DNA of 40,660 bases from Flavobacteriales bacterium (GCA_002707525.1 PAND01000023.1:1-40660), one strand, 5' to 3'; shown: positions 1 through 9,518, counted from the stretch's first letter. Made by a program: numbers and translations. The notes: generated from the letters alone by a model not told the origin.

Positions 1-357
<357 letters not shown>

Positions 358-434
358 AATGTTGTGTTTGTTTCCTAGCTATTAACTCAAGGATAATTGA
401 CAAGGTTTTTTGCATTCCTTGTTTCTTAAATCAA

Positions 435-446
435 TATGTAAAGAAC
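435..446 (-). promoter_or_regulatory. boxA-like element in the rRNA leader
   Basis: The minus strand reads GTTCTTTACATA about 80 nucleotides before the 16S start. This resembles the boxA antitermination element of bacterial rRNA leaders (consensus close to GCTCTTTAACA). The match is by eye and its function is inferred from its position. Confidence 0.4.
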
Positions 447-484
447 TTGTTTCTTAATCTCCCCCTTTCTCTCGAACGGGGCGG

Positions 485-514
485 CAAATATACGTGGCTT
501 TTCCTATTACACAA
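485..514 (-). promoter_or_regulatory. rRNA operon promoter (Bacteroidota type)
   Basis: The minus strand carries TATATTTG (485-492), a perfect match to the Bacteroidota -7 element TAnnTTTG. A TTG (512-514) lies 19 nucleotides upstream at the -33 position. The same two boxes with the same spacing occur before hppA. Placement about 130 nucleotides before 16S fits an rRNA leader. Confidence 0.7.
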
Positions 515-640
515 CTTGTTTGAAGGAAGAAATTAAAAAAAAACACAATGGCTCCTATTCAAACAATTCGAAGCCTCAAAAGCACAGGTAGTTAGAGGAG
601 AAATAGATGCGAATAAAAAGCACTAAATATTTCTGAAAAA

Positions 641-671
641 CAAAAAAAGCCTTGACCATTGGCCAAGGCTT
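641..671 (-). terminator. Intrinsic terminator of hppA
   Basis: On the minus strand an 8-bp stem (AAGCCTTG / CAAGGCTT, 647-654 with 664-671) is followed by a run of seven T. It begins about 20 nucleotides after the hppA stop codon and separates hppA from the rRNA promoter. Confidence 0.85.
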
Positions 672-692
672 CTTTAAATAAAAAATAAATAT

Positions 693-3197
693 CTATTCAA
701 CAACTAGTTTGAACTCTATAATTTCTTCGTTGCTTTCAACCAAATAAGCAATAGCATTGTAGTCTTCACCCGTACTTAAGGTTAGGATTCCTTTGTACTT
801 GGAATTAGAACCATCTGTTTTGCCATAGGTTGATGAGAACATACCTTGATAGTCCCCTGCGCTGAACTCTACATTTAAGGTATTATCTACATTGTCTGAG
901 GTCTTGGTTATATTCGAGGTACCTTGAGCGTTCAAAGAGCCTTCTAATCTAAGCTCAACATCTGCATAACCCATTTCAATAACCTCTTCAACTTCAGAAG
1001 TAGCAGTCGGAGTCTCATGAGTTGATGAATGACCGTCGCCCAAAATTGGAGCGATAACCAACCCAACTAAACAAGTCAACTTAATTAAGATATTCATGGA
1101 AGGACCTGAAGTGTCTTTGAATGGATCACCAACAGTATCTCCCGTCACTGCAGCTTTGTGTGCTTCTGAGCCTTTATAAGTCATTTCACCATCAATCATA
1201 ACACCTGCTTCGAAAGATTTCTTAGCGTTATCCCAAGCGCCACCGGCATTATTTTGAAATATTGCCCAAAGAACACCTGATACAGCAACACCTGCCATGT
1301 AACCGCCCAACATCTCCGCAGCTTCTTTTCCGTCGTAACCAAATACCATTGGTAAGAAAGCTACTACAAGTGGGAAGATTATTGTCATTGCGCCTGGCAG
1401 CATCATCTCTCTCAAAGAAGCTTCCGTAGAAATAGCAACACATTTGTCATATTCTGGCTCAGCTTTGTATTCCATAATACCAGGAATCTCTTTAAACTGA
1501 CGGCGTACTTCTTTGACCATTTCCATGGCAGCTTTACCAACAGCGTTCATGGCAAGCGCAGAAAATACGACTGGAACCATACCCCCTACAAACAACATTG
1601 CAAGAACTGGAGCTTTAAAAATATTAATACCGTCGATCCCCGTGAAGGTTACAAAGGCAGCAAATAATGCAAGCGCCGTTAAAGCCGCAGAAGCAATAGC
1701 AAAACCCTTACCTATTGCAGCAGTAGTATTACCTACTGAATCTAAAATATCTGTACGTTCACGAACCTCCTCTGGTAATTCGCTCATCTCAGCAATACCT
1801 CCTGCGTTATCCGCAATTGGACCAAAAGCATCAATTGCCAATTGCATGGCAGTTGTAGCCATCATAGCTGATGCTGCAATAGCAACACCGTAGAAACCTG
1901 CAAAGGCATAAGAAGACCAAATTGCACCAGCGAAAAGAAGAATCGGCGCAAATGTTGAAATCATACCTACTCCTAAACCTGCGATAATATTCGTGGCAGC
2001 GCCGGTCGCTGATTTTTGAACGATATCTAATATTGGCTTTTTACCTAAACCTGTATAGTATTCCGTGAAGTAAGAGATTAGCGCACCTACTACCAAACCA
2101 ACGATTACTGCGCCGAATATATCATTGCGTGTAATATCCTTAAAACCTTCGCCGAAAAACTTCATACTCAGTGTTTCCGGCAATAACATTTGAATCAGCA
2201 CATAAGACCCAATACCCGTTAGGATAATTGAAACCCAGTTACCCATATTCAAAGCACGCTGTACTACTGGTTCTTTTGCACTGTTATCCTTAATACGAAT
2301 GAAAAACGTACCAATGATTGAGAAAATGATTCCCACACCAGCGATCATCATTGGTAGCATTATAGGACCATGGTTCTCTAAGAAATTTCCCGTACTAATT
2401 AAATTATCGTTGATGACGTAGTTACCAAGAACCATTGATGCCAGTACCGTTGCTACATACGAACCGAATAAATCGGCACCCATACCCGCAACATCGCCTA
2501 CATTGTCACCTACGTTATCCGCAATAGTTGCAGGGTTACGTGGATCATCTTCTGGAATTCCTGCCTCTACCTTACCTACGAGGTCAGCCCCTACATCTGC
2601 AGCTTTAGTATAAATACCTCCGCCCACACGAGCAAACAGCGCGATAGATTCAGCACCCAATGAGAAACCAGCGAGGGCTTCCAAAACGACGGTCATTTCA
2701 TTGTAAAAGCTATCCTCTCCAACGATAAACAAACTTGACAAAATCCAGAATAGCATACCTAAGCCAAAAACAGCAAGACCAGCTACACCTAAACCCATCA
2801 CAGTACCACCGCGGAAAGAGACTTTCAACGCTTGTGGTAAAGACGTACGGGCTGCTTGTGTTGTTCTAACGTTTGAATCCGTTGCAATGCGCATACCAAT
2901 GTTACCAGCTACAGCTGAGAAAACAGCTCCGATAACGAATGCTACAACAATCAACCAGTGGGTGGTTTCAACAATAGATGATACAACCCCAAGTAAAGCA
3001 CCAGCGATTACTACAAAAATTGCCAAAATGCGGTATTCCGCGTTCAAGAATGCCAAAGCGCCTTCTTTAATATAGGCTGCCAACTTTGACATTTTCTCTG
3101 TGCCTGAATCTTGTTTTACGACCCAATTGCGTAAAACGAACATATAGATTAGACCAACGATACCAAAAATAGGTACCAATAAAAGCATGTTTTCCAT
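693..3197 (-). CDS. hppA: Membrane-bound pyrophosphatase with C-terminal extension
   Basis: Integral membrane pyrophosphatase, which hydrolyses cytosolic pyrophosphate and pumps H+ or Na+ across the inner membrane. The substrate-binding signature [11 protein letters not shown] is at residues 201-211, followed by the acidic PPi/Mg motif [16 protein letters not shown]; a second conserved block (DNAGGIAEM) is near 463-471. The segment [10 protein letters not shown] (489-498) has Ala where potassium-independent enzymes have Lys, so by family knowledge this should be a K+-dependent member; the transported ion cannot be decided here. The canonical protein ends near residue 720 (VGLVIAPIL). Here about 115 hydrophilic residues follow, with a beta-rich appearance in the last 90, which is not normal for the family. 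A promoter and stem-loop precede the gene, and a terminator follows it. Confidence 0.96.
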   Translation of the reverse strand: MENMLLLVPIFGIVGLIYMFVLRNWVVKQDSGTEKMSKLAAYIKEGALAFLNAEYRILAIFVVIAGALLGVVSSIVETTHWLIVVAFVIGAVFSAVAGNIGMRIATDSNVRTTQAARTSLPQALKVSFRGGTVMGLGVAGLAVFGLGMLFWILSSLFIVGEDSFYNEMTVVLEALAGFSLGAESIALFARVGGGIYTKAADVGADLVGKVEAGIPEDDPRNPATIADNVGDNVGDVAGMGADLFGSYVATVLASMVLGNYVINDNLISTGNFLENHGPIMLPMMIAGVGIIFSIIGTFFIRIKDNSAKEPVVQRALNMGNWVSIILTGIGSYVLIQMLLPETLSMKFFGEGFKDITRNDIFGAVIVGLVVGALISYFTEYYTGLGKKPILDIVQKSATGAATNIIAGLGVGMISTFAPILLFAGAIWSSYAFAGFYGVAIAASAMMATTAMQLAIDAFGPIADNAGGIAEMSELPEEVRERTDILDSVGNTTAAIGKGFAIASAALTALALFAAFVTFTGIDGINIFKAPVLAMLFVGGMVPVVFSALAMNAVGKAAMEMVKEVRRQFKEIPGIMEYKAEPEYDKCVAISTEASLREMMLPGAMTIIFPLVVAFLPMVFGYDGKEAAEMLGGYMAGVAVSGVLWAIFQNNAGGAWDNAKKSFEAGVMIDGEMTYKGSEAHKAAVTGDTVGDPFKDTSGPSMNILIKLTCLVGLVIAPILGDGHSSTHETPTATSEVEEVIEMGYADVELRLEGSLNAQGTSNITKTSDNVDNTLNVEFSAGDYQGMFSSTYGKTDGSNSKYKGILTLSTGEDYNAIAYLVESNEEIIEFKLVVE

Positions 3198-3221
3198 TTT
3201 GTTATGGTTTGATAATAAATC

Positions 3222-3249
3222 AGCCCTCCTTGAATTTCCAAAGAGGGCT
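3222..3249 (-). other. Strong stem-loop at the 5' end of the hppA transcript
   Basis: AGCCCTC / GAGGGCT, extended inward by four more pairs (one G-U) around a six-base loop, gives an 11-bp hairpin. It lies directly after the -7 box of the hppA promoter, so transcription should start in or just before its first arm. No T-run follows on the minus strand, so a terminator role for the upstream pdhB transcript is only possible, not shown. It could also be a 5' stabilising hairpin. Confidence 0.55.
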
Positions 3250-3250
3250 G

Positions 3251-3280
3251 CAAATATAAGCGTTAGAGTCTTTAAAGCAA
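3251..3280 (-). promoter_or_regulatory. hppA promoter
   Basis: The minus strand has TATATTTG (3251-3258) with TTG (3278-3280) 19 nucleotides upstream, the same arrangement as the rRNA promoter in this window. It lies in the gap between pdhB and hppA, so hppA can be transcribed on its own. Confidence 0.65.
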
Positions 3281-3301
3281 CTTAAAGTAAAAAAGTGCTA
3301 T

Positions 3302-4282
3302 TTACTTCACATACATGACAGACTTCACGGCATCAATAACCTGTTCCACTTGAGGCAAGAATTCCGCCAGAAGTGTAGGAGAATATGGAGCCGGGGTGTC
3401 CGTTGTAGTGATTCTTTTGATAGGCGCATCCAAATAATCAAAAGCCTCTTGCTGTACTTTATATGTAATTTCTGTAGAAATAGATCCAAGCGGCCATGCT
3501 TCTTCAAGGCACACCAGACGATTTGTTTTCTTTACACTTTCTATAACAGCATCATAATCAATGGGGCGTACGGTTCTTAAATCAATGATTTCACACGAAA
3601 TCCCGTCTTTGGCTAACTCATCTGCCGCTTCGTAGGCCACCTTAATGATTTTTCCAAAAGAAACAATAGTCACATCTGTTCCCTTGCGCTTAATGTCTGC
3701 AACACCAATTGGCAATGTGTATTCACCTTCGGCAACCTCGCCTTTATCACCATACATCTGCTCACTCTCCATAAAAATCACGGGGTCATTATCTCGAATG
3801 GCACTTTTCAAAAGTCCTTTTGCATCATATGGGTTGGAGGGCACAATAACTTTCAAGCCCGGACAGTTTGCATACCAACTTTCAAAAGCTTGGGAATGTG
3901 TTGCTGCTAATTGACCTGCAGAAGCAGTTGGTCCGCGAAATACAATCGGCACGTTTATTTGGCCTCCTGACATCTGTTTCATCTTAGCCGCATTATTGAT
4001 AATTTGATCAATAGCCACCATAGAGAAATTGAACGTCATAAATTCCACAATTGGACGAAGACCATTCATAGCTGCACCAGTTGAAATCCCGGCAAATCCA
4101 AGCTCCGCAATGGGAGTATCAATAACTCGCTTCGTGCCAAACTCGTCTAACATTCCTTTTGACGCCTTATATGCACCATTATATTCTGCTACCTCTTCAC
4201 CCATCAAAAAGATGTTCTCGTCGCGGCGCATTTCTTCACTCATGGCCTCGCAAATGGCCTCTCTAAATTGAATTGTTTTCAT
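3302..4282 (-). CDS. pdhB: Pyruvate dehydrogenase E1 component, beta subunit
   Basis: Beta chain of the thiamine-diphosphate-dependent E1 of pyruvate dehydrogenase, which decarboxylates pyruvate and feeds acetyl groups to the E2 lipoyl domains. The 326 residues match the usual length. Recognisable blocks are the N-terminal REAICEAMSEEM, MGEEVAEYNGAYK (27-39), RVIDTPIAELGFAG (52-65), RPIVEFMTFNFSMVAIDQIINNAAK (76-100 region), and the transketolase C-terminal domain from about 200 (VTIVSFG, IDLRTVRPID, EEAWPLGSI). The alpha subunit and E2 are not adjacent, as is common in Flavobacteriia. A branched-chain 2-oxo acid E1-beta is a less likely alternative. Divergent from etfB. Confidence 0.93.
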   Translation of the reverse strand: MKTIQFREAICEAMSEEMRRDENIFLMGEEVAEYNGAYKASKGMLDEFGTKRVIDTPIAELGFAGISTGAAMNGLRPIVEFMTFNFSMVAIDQIINNAAKMKQMSGGQINVPIVFRGPTASAGQLAATHSQAFESWYANCPGLKVIVPSNPYDAKGLLKSAIRDNDPVIFMESEQMYGDKGEVAEGEYTLPIGVADIKRKGTDVTIVSFGKIIKVAYEAADELAKDGISCEIIDLRTVRPIDYDAVIESVKKTNRLVCLEEAWPLGSISTEITYKVQQEAFDYLDAPIKRITTTDTPAPYSPTLLAEFLPQVEQVIDAVKSVMYVK

Positions 4283-4307
4283 ATTAAATTGTGATGTGTC
4301 AGGACGG

Positions 4308-4315
4308 CAAATATA
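4308..4315 (-). promoter_or_regulatory. Probable pdhB -7 promoter element
   Basis: The minus strand reads TATATTTG about 25 nucleotides before the pdhB start, a perfect TAnnTTTG match. No clear -33 TTG is found at the 19-base spacing seen elsewhere in the window, so only the -7 box is claimed. Confidence 0.5.
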
Positions 4316-4495
4316 CTATTCAATGAATACAACTTTAAAATATTCTTTTGACCGATTTATGTCCCGTTAGAGAAGGCAGATAACAAGAAAGTTAACGGAA
4401 TCAAATGAAGTTTATAAAAAAGAAATACTTGGATGAAAATTCTTTGGATTTATTATGCGTGCATAGTAAATTAGATGCCAAATCATAACCCAATT

Positions 4496-5242
4496 ATGAA
4501 CATACTTGTCTGTATTAGTCATGTTCCTGATACAACTGCTAAAATCAACTTTACAGCAGATGGAAAAGCCTTGGACCCGAATGGAGTTCAATTTGTCATC
4601 AATCCGTATGATGAATTTGGCCTTACAAAAGCCTTGCATTTGAAAGAGGCCCATGGTGGAACAATCACAGTAATCAATGTTGGCTTAGCTGAAACGGAAC
4701 CTACGTTGCGCAAAGCTTTAGCAATTGGAGCAGATAAAGCCGTTAGAATTAATGCCATCCCCGAGGACGCTATCACAGTAGCCAAAGAACTCAAGAACCA
4801 CATCAAGGCAAATTCATACGATCTTATCATCTGTGGTCAAGAGAGCATTGACTATAACGGTCAACAAGTACCAGCAATGGTTGCTGCGATGCTAAAACTG
4901 CCTTTTTCCAATGCATGTGTTGGACTTACGATTAATGACAATACAGCCCTCGCAACCTCTGAAATTGACGGTGGACACGCCACTTTCCAGGCAAATCTTC
5001 CCATGATTATTGGCGGCAAAAAGGGTCTTGTAGAAGAAAAAGACCTCCGTATTCCTAACATGAGAGGAATCATGTCCGCTAGGACAAAACCTCTTGAATT
5101 AGTAGAACCGTCCATTATCGACGGGACTACTAATGCCTTGCATTTTGAAAAACCCGCCCCAAAAGCTGCAGTCAAAATGGTAGAGGCCGGTAATGTTGAA
5201 GAATTGGTTCGTTTATTACACGAAGAAGCAAAAGCAATTTAA
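4496..5242 (+). CDS. etfB: Electron transfer flavoprotein, beta subunit
   Basis: Small subunit of the heterodimeric electron transfer flavoprotein, which takes electrons from acyl-CoA dehydrogenases and passes them toward quinone. The start was set at the internal ATG at 4496, giving MNILVCISHVPDTT, the normal family N-terminus; the ATG at 4475 would add seven unusual residues. Family features: NPYDEFGLTKAL near 39-50, GQESIDYNGQQVPAMVA near 113-129, and the ETF-beta signature region DLRIPNMRGIMSARTKPL near 186-203. The product is 248 residues, the usual size. Two bases separate it from etfA, so the two subunits are co-transcribed. Confidence 0.95.
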   Translation: MNILVCISHVPDTTAKINFTADGKALDPNGVQFVINPYDEFGLTKALHLKEAHGGTITVINVGLAETEPTLRKALAIGADKAVRINAIPEDAITVAKELKNHIKANSYDLIICGQESIDYNGQQVPAMVAAMLKLPFSNACVGLTINDNTALATSEIDGGHATFQANLPMIIGGKKGLVEEKDLRIPNMRGIMSARTKPLELVEPSIIDGTTNALHFEKPAPKAAVKMVEAGNVEELVRLLHEEAKAI

Positions 5243-5244
5243 TT

Positions 5245-6183
5245 ATGTCAGTTTTAGTTTTTGTTGAGGATTGGAATGGGTCCTTTAAAAAAGCCTCATT
5301 TGAAGCAACATCTTATGCCAAACGCTGGGCAAACATGATGGATACGCAGGTGATTGCTGTCACTAATAATTCAGTAAGTAGCTCAGCACTTCACTCATAC
5401 GGTGCAGATCATGTACTTCAAATCATCTTGGCAAAAACGGGAATGGGAATTGCTGAACAACTCGGTACGCTTTGTAGTGATGTTGATGGAGTGGTTGTGG
5501 CAGGAACTGCCCTTGGCAAGACAATTGCACCTGCCCTTGCAGCTTTAAATAACGGTTCTCTTAGCACCAATACCATTTCATTGCCATTAAGCATAGCACC
5601 TATTGAAGTAAAACGCGGTGCTTTTTCATCAAAGGGAATTGAAACAATCGTATTAAATGGAGAGCTGCCCATCATATCCTTTGTTCCCAATAGTATCGGT
5701 ATAGAAGAAATCGCAGGAAACGGTGAAACCAGCGCCAAAGATGTTTCCGGGGATGACCTAATGGAAATCACTGAGGTGAACGTTGCATCTGGCAAAGTAG
5801 CGCTTCCTGAAGCTGATGCTGTAGTTAGTGCTGGTCGCGGATTAAAAAGCCCTGATAACTGGGGGATGATTGAAGAACTCGCCAATGTTTTAGGCGCGGC
5901 TACAGCATGTTCTAAACCAGTTAGCGACATAGGATGGCGACCACACAGCGAACACGTCGGTCAAACTGGTATTCAAGTCAACCCGAATCTGTATATTGCA
6001 ATCGGAATCTCTGGCGCGATTCAACACCTTGCAGGTGTGAGTGCATCAAAGACAATTGTCGTAGTAAATACAGACCCTGAAGCACCATTTTTTAAGGCTG
6101 CGGACTATGGAATTGTAGGTGATGCATTTGAAGTTATCCCGAAATTAGTGGATGCTTTGCGCGCCTTCAAGGCCGCTAGTTAA
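5245..6183 (+). CDS. etfA: Electron transfer flavoprotein, alpha subunit
   Basis: Large, FAD-binding subunit of the electron transfer flavoprotein. The C-terminal FAD domain is clear from about residue 190: VVSAGRGLKSPDNWGMIEEL, then GWRPHSEHVGQTG, PNLYIAIGISGAIQHLAG, and VVVNTDPEAPFFKAADYGIVGD. At 312 residues it is of normal length. It follows etfB by two bases, and its TAA stop overlaps the ATG of the next gene (TAATG), suggesting translational coupling. A likely electron donor, the acyl-CoA dehydrogenase at 18883-20058, lies in the same window; no ETF:quinone oxidoreductase is present. Confidence 0.95.
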   Translation: MSVLVFVEDWNGSFKKASFEATSYAKRWANMMDTQVIAVTNNSVSSSALHSYGADHVLQIILAKTGMGIAEQLGTLCSDVDGVVVAGTALGKTIAPALAALNNGSLSTNTISLPLSIAPIEVKRGAFSSKGIETIVLNGELPIISFVPNSIGIEEIAGNGETSAKDVSGDDLMEITEVNVASGKVALPEADAVVSAGRGLKSPDNWGMIEELANVLGAATACSKPVSDIGWRPHSEHVGQTGIQVNPNLYIAIGISGAIQHLAGVSASKTIVVVNTDPEAPFFKAADYGIVGDAFEVIPKLVDALRAFKAAS

Positions 6184-6770
6184 TGCAAGAAATAGAAATT
6201 ACGGTTAAGGGTTTGTCCTATAGTCAAGGAAAATCGGGAGCGTATGCACTCATTTTAGCTGAAAAAAATCCTAACGGTCGCAAGCTGCCCATCGTCATTG
6301 GTGGTGCTGAAGCGCAAAGTATTGCAGTAGCATTGGAGAAATCCATAGCACCACCGCGACCCATGACGCACGATACCTGGAATAACATGCTCAATGAGCT
6401 TGGTGCAACTCTAGAAAAAGTCCTTATTCACCGTCTTGTAAACGGTATTTTTTATGCATCTATATATTTGCGCAATGAACACGGTGTAGAGTTGATTTTT
6501 GACTCGCGCCCTTCAGATGCAGTAGCATTAGCTGTGCGACTTGAATGCCCTATTTATGCCTTAGAATCCATTCTTAAGCAAGGAGGGATAACTGATAAAG
6601 AGGAAAAACAAGCGAATGCTGAAACAGAGTTGGAAGAAGACGAATTAGCAATGAGTGAGGGTCCACTAAGCTTATCTGATTTGGAAGAACAACTTGCTGA
6701 AGCAGTACTAAACGAAGACTATGAGCTGGCTGCCAGACTCAGAGACGACATCCATAAACTAAAATCATGA
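6183..6770 (+). CDS. Bifunctional nuclease (BFN/DUF151) family protein with UVR motif
   Basis: Two-part protein. Residues 1-135 form a BFN (DUF151, PF02577) domain: GAYALILAEKNPNGRKLPIVIGGAEAQSIAVALE, then RPMTHDTWNNML, and DSRPSDAVALAVRLECPIY. After an acidic linker (about 138-160) comes a UVR motif (about 165-193, LEEQLAEAVLNEDYELAARL). The plant founder of the family was reported to have RNase and DNase activity; the bacterial role is unsettled, and no activity can be inferred from the sequence alone. The start overlaps the etfA stop and the end overlaps the nupC start (ATGA), so it is firmly part of this operon. Confidence 0.9.
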   Translation: MQEIEITVKGLSYSQGKSGAYALILAEKNPNGRKLPIVIGGAEAQSIAVALEKSIAPPRPMTHDTWNNMLNELGATLEKVLIHRLVNGIFYASIYLRNEHGVELIFDSRPSDAVALAVRLECPIYALESILKQGGITDKEEKQANAETELEEDELAMSEGPLSLSDLEEQLAEAVLNEDYELAARLRDDIHKLKS

Positions 6771-8059
6771 TCCAATTTATTTTACGAGGTGCGCTAGGCA
6801 TCATTTGCCTCATTGGTATTTTATGGCTGCTCAGCAGTAATAAAAAAGCTATTAATTGGAGAATCGTACTTAATGCGAGCCTATTACAACTATCGCTAGC
6901 ATTTTTAGTCTTGAAAGTGCCTGGATTCTCTTGGGCTTTTGATAAATTCTCGCTAGCCGCGGTCACCGTGCTTGACTTCACTAAGGAAGGATCTGAATTT
7001 TTATTTGGTGGGCTAATTACCAATACAGAGAGCTACGGTTACTTATTCGCCTTTCAAGTATTGCCCACGATAATTTTCTTTTCTGCTTTAACGTCTTTAT
7101 TGTACTATTACGGGATTCTTCAGAAAGTAGTAAAGGCTATGGCCTGGGTCATGCAGAAAACCTTGAAGCTTAGCGGTGCCGAATCGCTTGCGGCAGCCGG
7201 TAATATTTTTATTGGTCAGACGGAAGCTCCGCTCCTGGTTAAGCCCTACATCTCCAAAATGACCAAAAGTGAATTATTATGTTTAATGAGCGGCGGAATG
7301 GCGACGATTGCTGGAGGTGTGCTCGCAGCATATATTGGCTATCTGGGTGGTGAAGATGCAGCAGGAAAGCTCTTTTTCGCAAAGCATCTCATTACTGCTT
7401 CTGTACTGAGCGCTCCAGCAGCTATTATGAGCGCAAAAATCTTAATTCCTGAGACTGAGAAATTTGATAAAATTGCAGAAATCTCAAAGCAGAGTATGGG
7501 ATCCAATGCCTTAGATGCCATCTCTAACGGAACCACACAAGGAGTAAAACTAGCAGTAAATGTTGGTGCTATGTTATTGGTTTTTGTTGCGCTTGTCTAT
7601 GGGGTCAACTACATCATCATTCACACTTTAGGTGATTGGACAGGTTTGAACACGTGGACTAGCAATGTAACTGATGGACAATTTGATTCGTTTTCACTTG
7701 AATTTATTTTAGGTGCTGTATTTAGTCCACTCGCTTGGATATTGGGAGTACCCGCAAGCGATATCATGCTAGTGGGGCAGTTATTGGGAGAGAAAACTGT
7801 TCTCAATGAATTTTATTCCTACGTGAGTCTTACAGAAATGAAAGAAGGTGGTTTATTTTCTTCCGAACGTTCCGTCATTCTTTCCACCTACATGCTTTGT
7901 GGATTTGCAAATATTTCAAGTATTGGTATTCAAATTGGCGGTATTGGAGTTTTAGCCCCAAGCAGGAGAAAAGAATTGAGCGAATTAGGTATTAAAGCCC
8001 TTATCGCTGGGACGGCAGCCTCCCTATTCACAGCAGCCTATGTTGGTATGATTATCTAG
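6767..8059 (+). CDS. nupC: Concentrative nucleoside transporter (NupC/CNT family)
   Basis: Inner-membrane nucleoside/cation symporter of the CNT family, importing nucleosides for salvage. The polytopic protein of 430 residues has the CNT hallmarks GNIFIGQTEAPLLVKPY (about 145-161), MSGGMATIAGGVLAAY (about 171-186), LSAPAAIMSAKILIPETE near 211-230, and the C-terminal core FSPLAWILGVPASDIMLVGQLLG, followed by CGFANISSIGIQIGG. Transport specificity (purine or pyrimidine) and the coupling ion are not decidable by eye. It overlaps the preceding gene by four bases and is followed three bases later by ruvC. Confidence 0.93.
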   Translation: MIQFILRGALGIICLIGILWLLSSNKKAINWRIVLNASLLQLSLAFLVLKVPGFSWAFDKFSLAAVTVLDFTKEGSEFLFGGLITNTESYGYLFAFQVLPTIIFFSALTSLLYYYGILQKVVKAMAWVMQKTLKLSGAESLAAAGNIFIGQTEAPLLVKPYISKMTKSELLCLMSGGMATIAGGVLAAYIGYLGGEDAAGKLFFAKHLITASVLSAPAAIMSAKILIPETEKFDKIAEISKQSMGSNALDAISNGTTQGVKLAVNVGAMLLVFVALVYGVNYIIIHTLGDWTGLNTWTSNVTDGQFDSFSLEFILGAVFSPLAWILGVPASDIMLVGQLLGEKTVLNEFYSYVSLTEMKEGGLFSSERSVILSTYMLCGFANISSIGIQIGGIGVLAPSRRKELSELGIKALIAGTAASLFTAAYVGMII

Positions 8060-8062
8060 TGA

Positions 8063-8650
8063 ATGAAGGATCCAATCGACAAAGTAATTATTGGGGTCGA
8101 TCCAGGGACCGTAGTCATGGGCTACAGTATTGTTCACATCATAAAAGGTAAAGTTGAGCCGATTGTATTGGATGTCCTTAAGTTCAATGCTAAATTGGAC
8201 CACTACACCAGACTTTCGCACATTTTTGATGAACTCAGTAAAGTTGTAGAATTATACAAACCTGATGAAATGGCTCTTGAAGCGCCATTCTTTGGCAAGA
8301 ATGTACAATCTATGTTGAAGCTTGGCAGAGCACAAGGGGTATGCATGGCTACAGCGTTATCCAAAAGAATTCCTGTATTCGAATATAGTCCACGCTTGAT
8401 TAAGCAGAGTATTGTAGGTAATGGCAATGCAAGTAAGGAACAAGTTAGTGGCATGCTGCAAAGCATGTATCCTGATGTGAGTCATAAATACTTAGATGCT
8501 TCTGACGCGCTTGCAGCAGCCGTATGTCATCATGCGCAAACAAGCGGTATACCCTCGCCCAAACACGGCAGTGGCGCGAAAAAGACTAAAGGCAAAAAAG
8601 GAGGTAGTTGGGAACAATTTATTGAACAGAATCCAAGTCGTCTGAAATAG
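8063..8650 (+). CDS. ruvC: Holliday junction endonuclease RuvC
   Basis: Dimeric resolvase that cuts four-way DNA junctions at the end of homologous recombination, with RuvAB. The four acidic catalytic residues are visible: D13 in GVDPG, E73 in ALEAPFFGKN, and D145 and D148 in KYLDASDAL. The product is 195 residues; the last 35 form a basic Gly/Lys/Ser-rich tail typical of flavobacterial versions. It is the last gene of the etfBA operon, and its 3' end overlaps the end of the convergent HIT gene by 32 bases. Confidence 0.96.
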   Translation: MKDPIDKVIIGVDPGTVVMGYSIVHIIKGKVEPIVLDVLKFNAKLDHYTRLSHIFDELSKVVELYKPDEMALEAPFFGKNVQSMLKLGRAQGVCMATALSKRIPVFEYSPRLIKQSIVGNGNASKEQVSGMLQSMYPDVSHKYLDASDALAAAVCHHAQTSGIPSPKHGSGAKKTKGKKGGSWEQFIEQNPSRLK

Positions 8651-9023
8651 ACTGGGCCAAAGCCAACATTTCTTCGTTAGACAAAGCAACTTTTGCATGA
8701 GCAAAGCTGAGTTCATGTTCCGCATTAATTGGAACCAAATGTATGTGCGCATGCGGCACTTCCATTCCAAGCACCAGAGAACCAATTCTCTTACACGGAA
8801 CCATTCGCTTCAAGCTTTGCGCAACACGCTGGGTGAAGGACATCAAACTGTTAAAGTCATCCATTGGAAGTTCAAACAGCTCATCTACTTCTAGTTTTGG
8901 AACACAAAGGATGTGTCCGGTCTTTATGGGATGTATATCTAAAAAGGCTATGTTCATATCATCCTCTGCTACTTTGTAGCACGGGATTTCACCATTAATG
9001 ATTTTTGTAAAAATACTGGACAT
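8619..9023 (-). CDS. HIT family hydrolase
   Basis: Histidine-triad nucleotide-binding protein of 134 residues, probably hydrolysing adenosine nucleotide conjugates in the cytoplasm. The N-terminus SSIFTKIINGEIPCYKVAED and the triad HAHIHLVP at residues 91-98 are diagnostic. The exact substrate is unknown for most bacterial members. It starts one base after the greA stop, so greA and this gene are one transcript, as in many Bacteroidota. The 3' end overlaps ruvC tail to tail. Confidence 0.95.
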   Translation of the reverse strand: MSSIFTKIINGEIPCYKVAEDDMNIAFLDIHPIKTGHILCVPKLEVDELFELPMDDFNSLMSFTQRVAQSLKRMVPCKRIGSLVLGMEVPHAHIHLVPINAEHELSFAHAKVALSNEEMLALAQSISDDLDSVQ

Positions 9024-9024
9024 A

Positions 9025-9501
9025 CTAGGCCGCAGAGATGTCTATGATTTCAAATCTCATAATACCCCTTGGCACCTGTATTTCTGCTATTTCACCCACC
9101 TTCTTTCCTAAAAGTCCCTTACCTATAGGGCTAGAAACCGATATTTTGTTTTTTCGAATGTCTGCTTCTTTTTCTGCTACCAATGAATACTCCATAATGG
9201 CACTGTTTGCCATATTCTTAAGCTTTACTTTTGTAAGAACTCCAACTTTTGTTAAGTCTATATTTTCTTCACTCAGAATACGAGCATTTGCCAAGACATC
9301 TTCTAGCTTACTAATCTTCATTTCAAGCATGCCCTGAGCCTCCTTAGCTGCATCATATTCTGCATTTTCGCTTAAGTCGCCCTTATCTCTAGCATCTGCT
9401 ATTTGAGATGAAATCTTTGGACGTTCAATTTTTTTCATTTGCTCAAGTTCGTCCTTAAGCTTTTTAAGTCCCTCCGCGGTATAATAACTAACTGCTGACA
9501 T
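9025..9501 (-). CDS. greA: Transcription elongation factor GreA
   Basis: Factor that enters the RNA polymerase secondary channel and stimulates cleavage of backtracked transcripts. The N-terminal coiled coil carries the conserved tip ARDKGDLSENAEYDAAKEAQ (about 37-56), with the two acidic residues of the tip (D and E in GDLSENAEY). The C-terminal FKBP-like globular domain follows, with SVSSPIGKGLLGKKVGE at about 122-138. The 158 residues match the family. Promoter and the neighbouring gene's terminator lie immediately upstream. Confidence 0.97.
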   Translation of the reverse strand: MSAVSYYTAEGLKKLKDELEQMKKIERPKISSQIADARDKGDLSENAEYDAAKEAQGMLEMKISKLEDVLANARILSEENIDLTKVGVLTKVKLKNMANSAIMEYSLVAEKEADIRKNKISVSSPIGKGLLGKKVGEIAEIQVPRGIMRFEIIDISAA

Positions 9502-9518
9502 ACGTATAGGTTTTGACT

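Larger units (their letters stand above)
358..692. other. Intergenic stretch between hppA and the rRNA operon
   Basis: This stretch of about 335 bases contains no credible protein gene. Read on the minus strand it holds, in order, the hppA terminator hairpin, an A/T-rich spacer, the rRNA promoter, and a leader of about 130 nucleotides with a boxA-like element before 16S. The part between about 520 and 640 shows nothing recognisable. Confidence 0.7.

Noticed and set aside
5418-5930. 170-residue open frame on the minus strand inside etfA.
   Set aside because: It lies fully antisense to a strongly supported gene, has no family pattern, and is Ser/Pro/Ala-rich as expected for a shadow frame.
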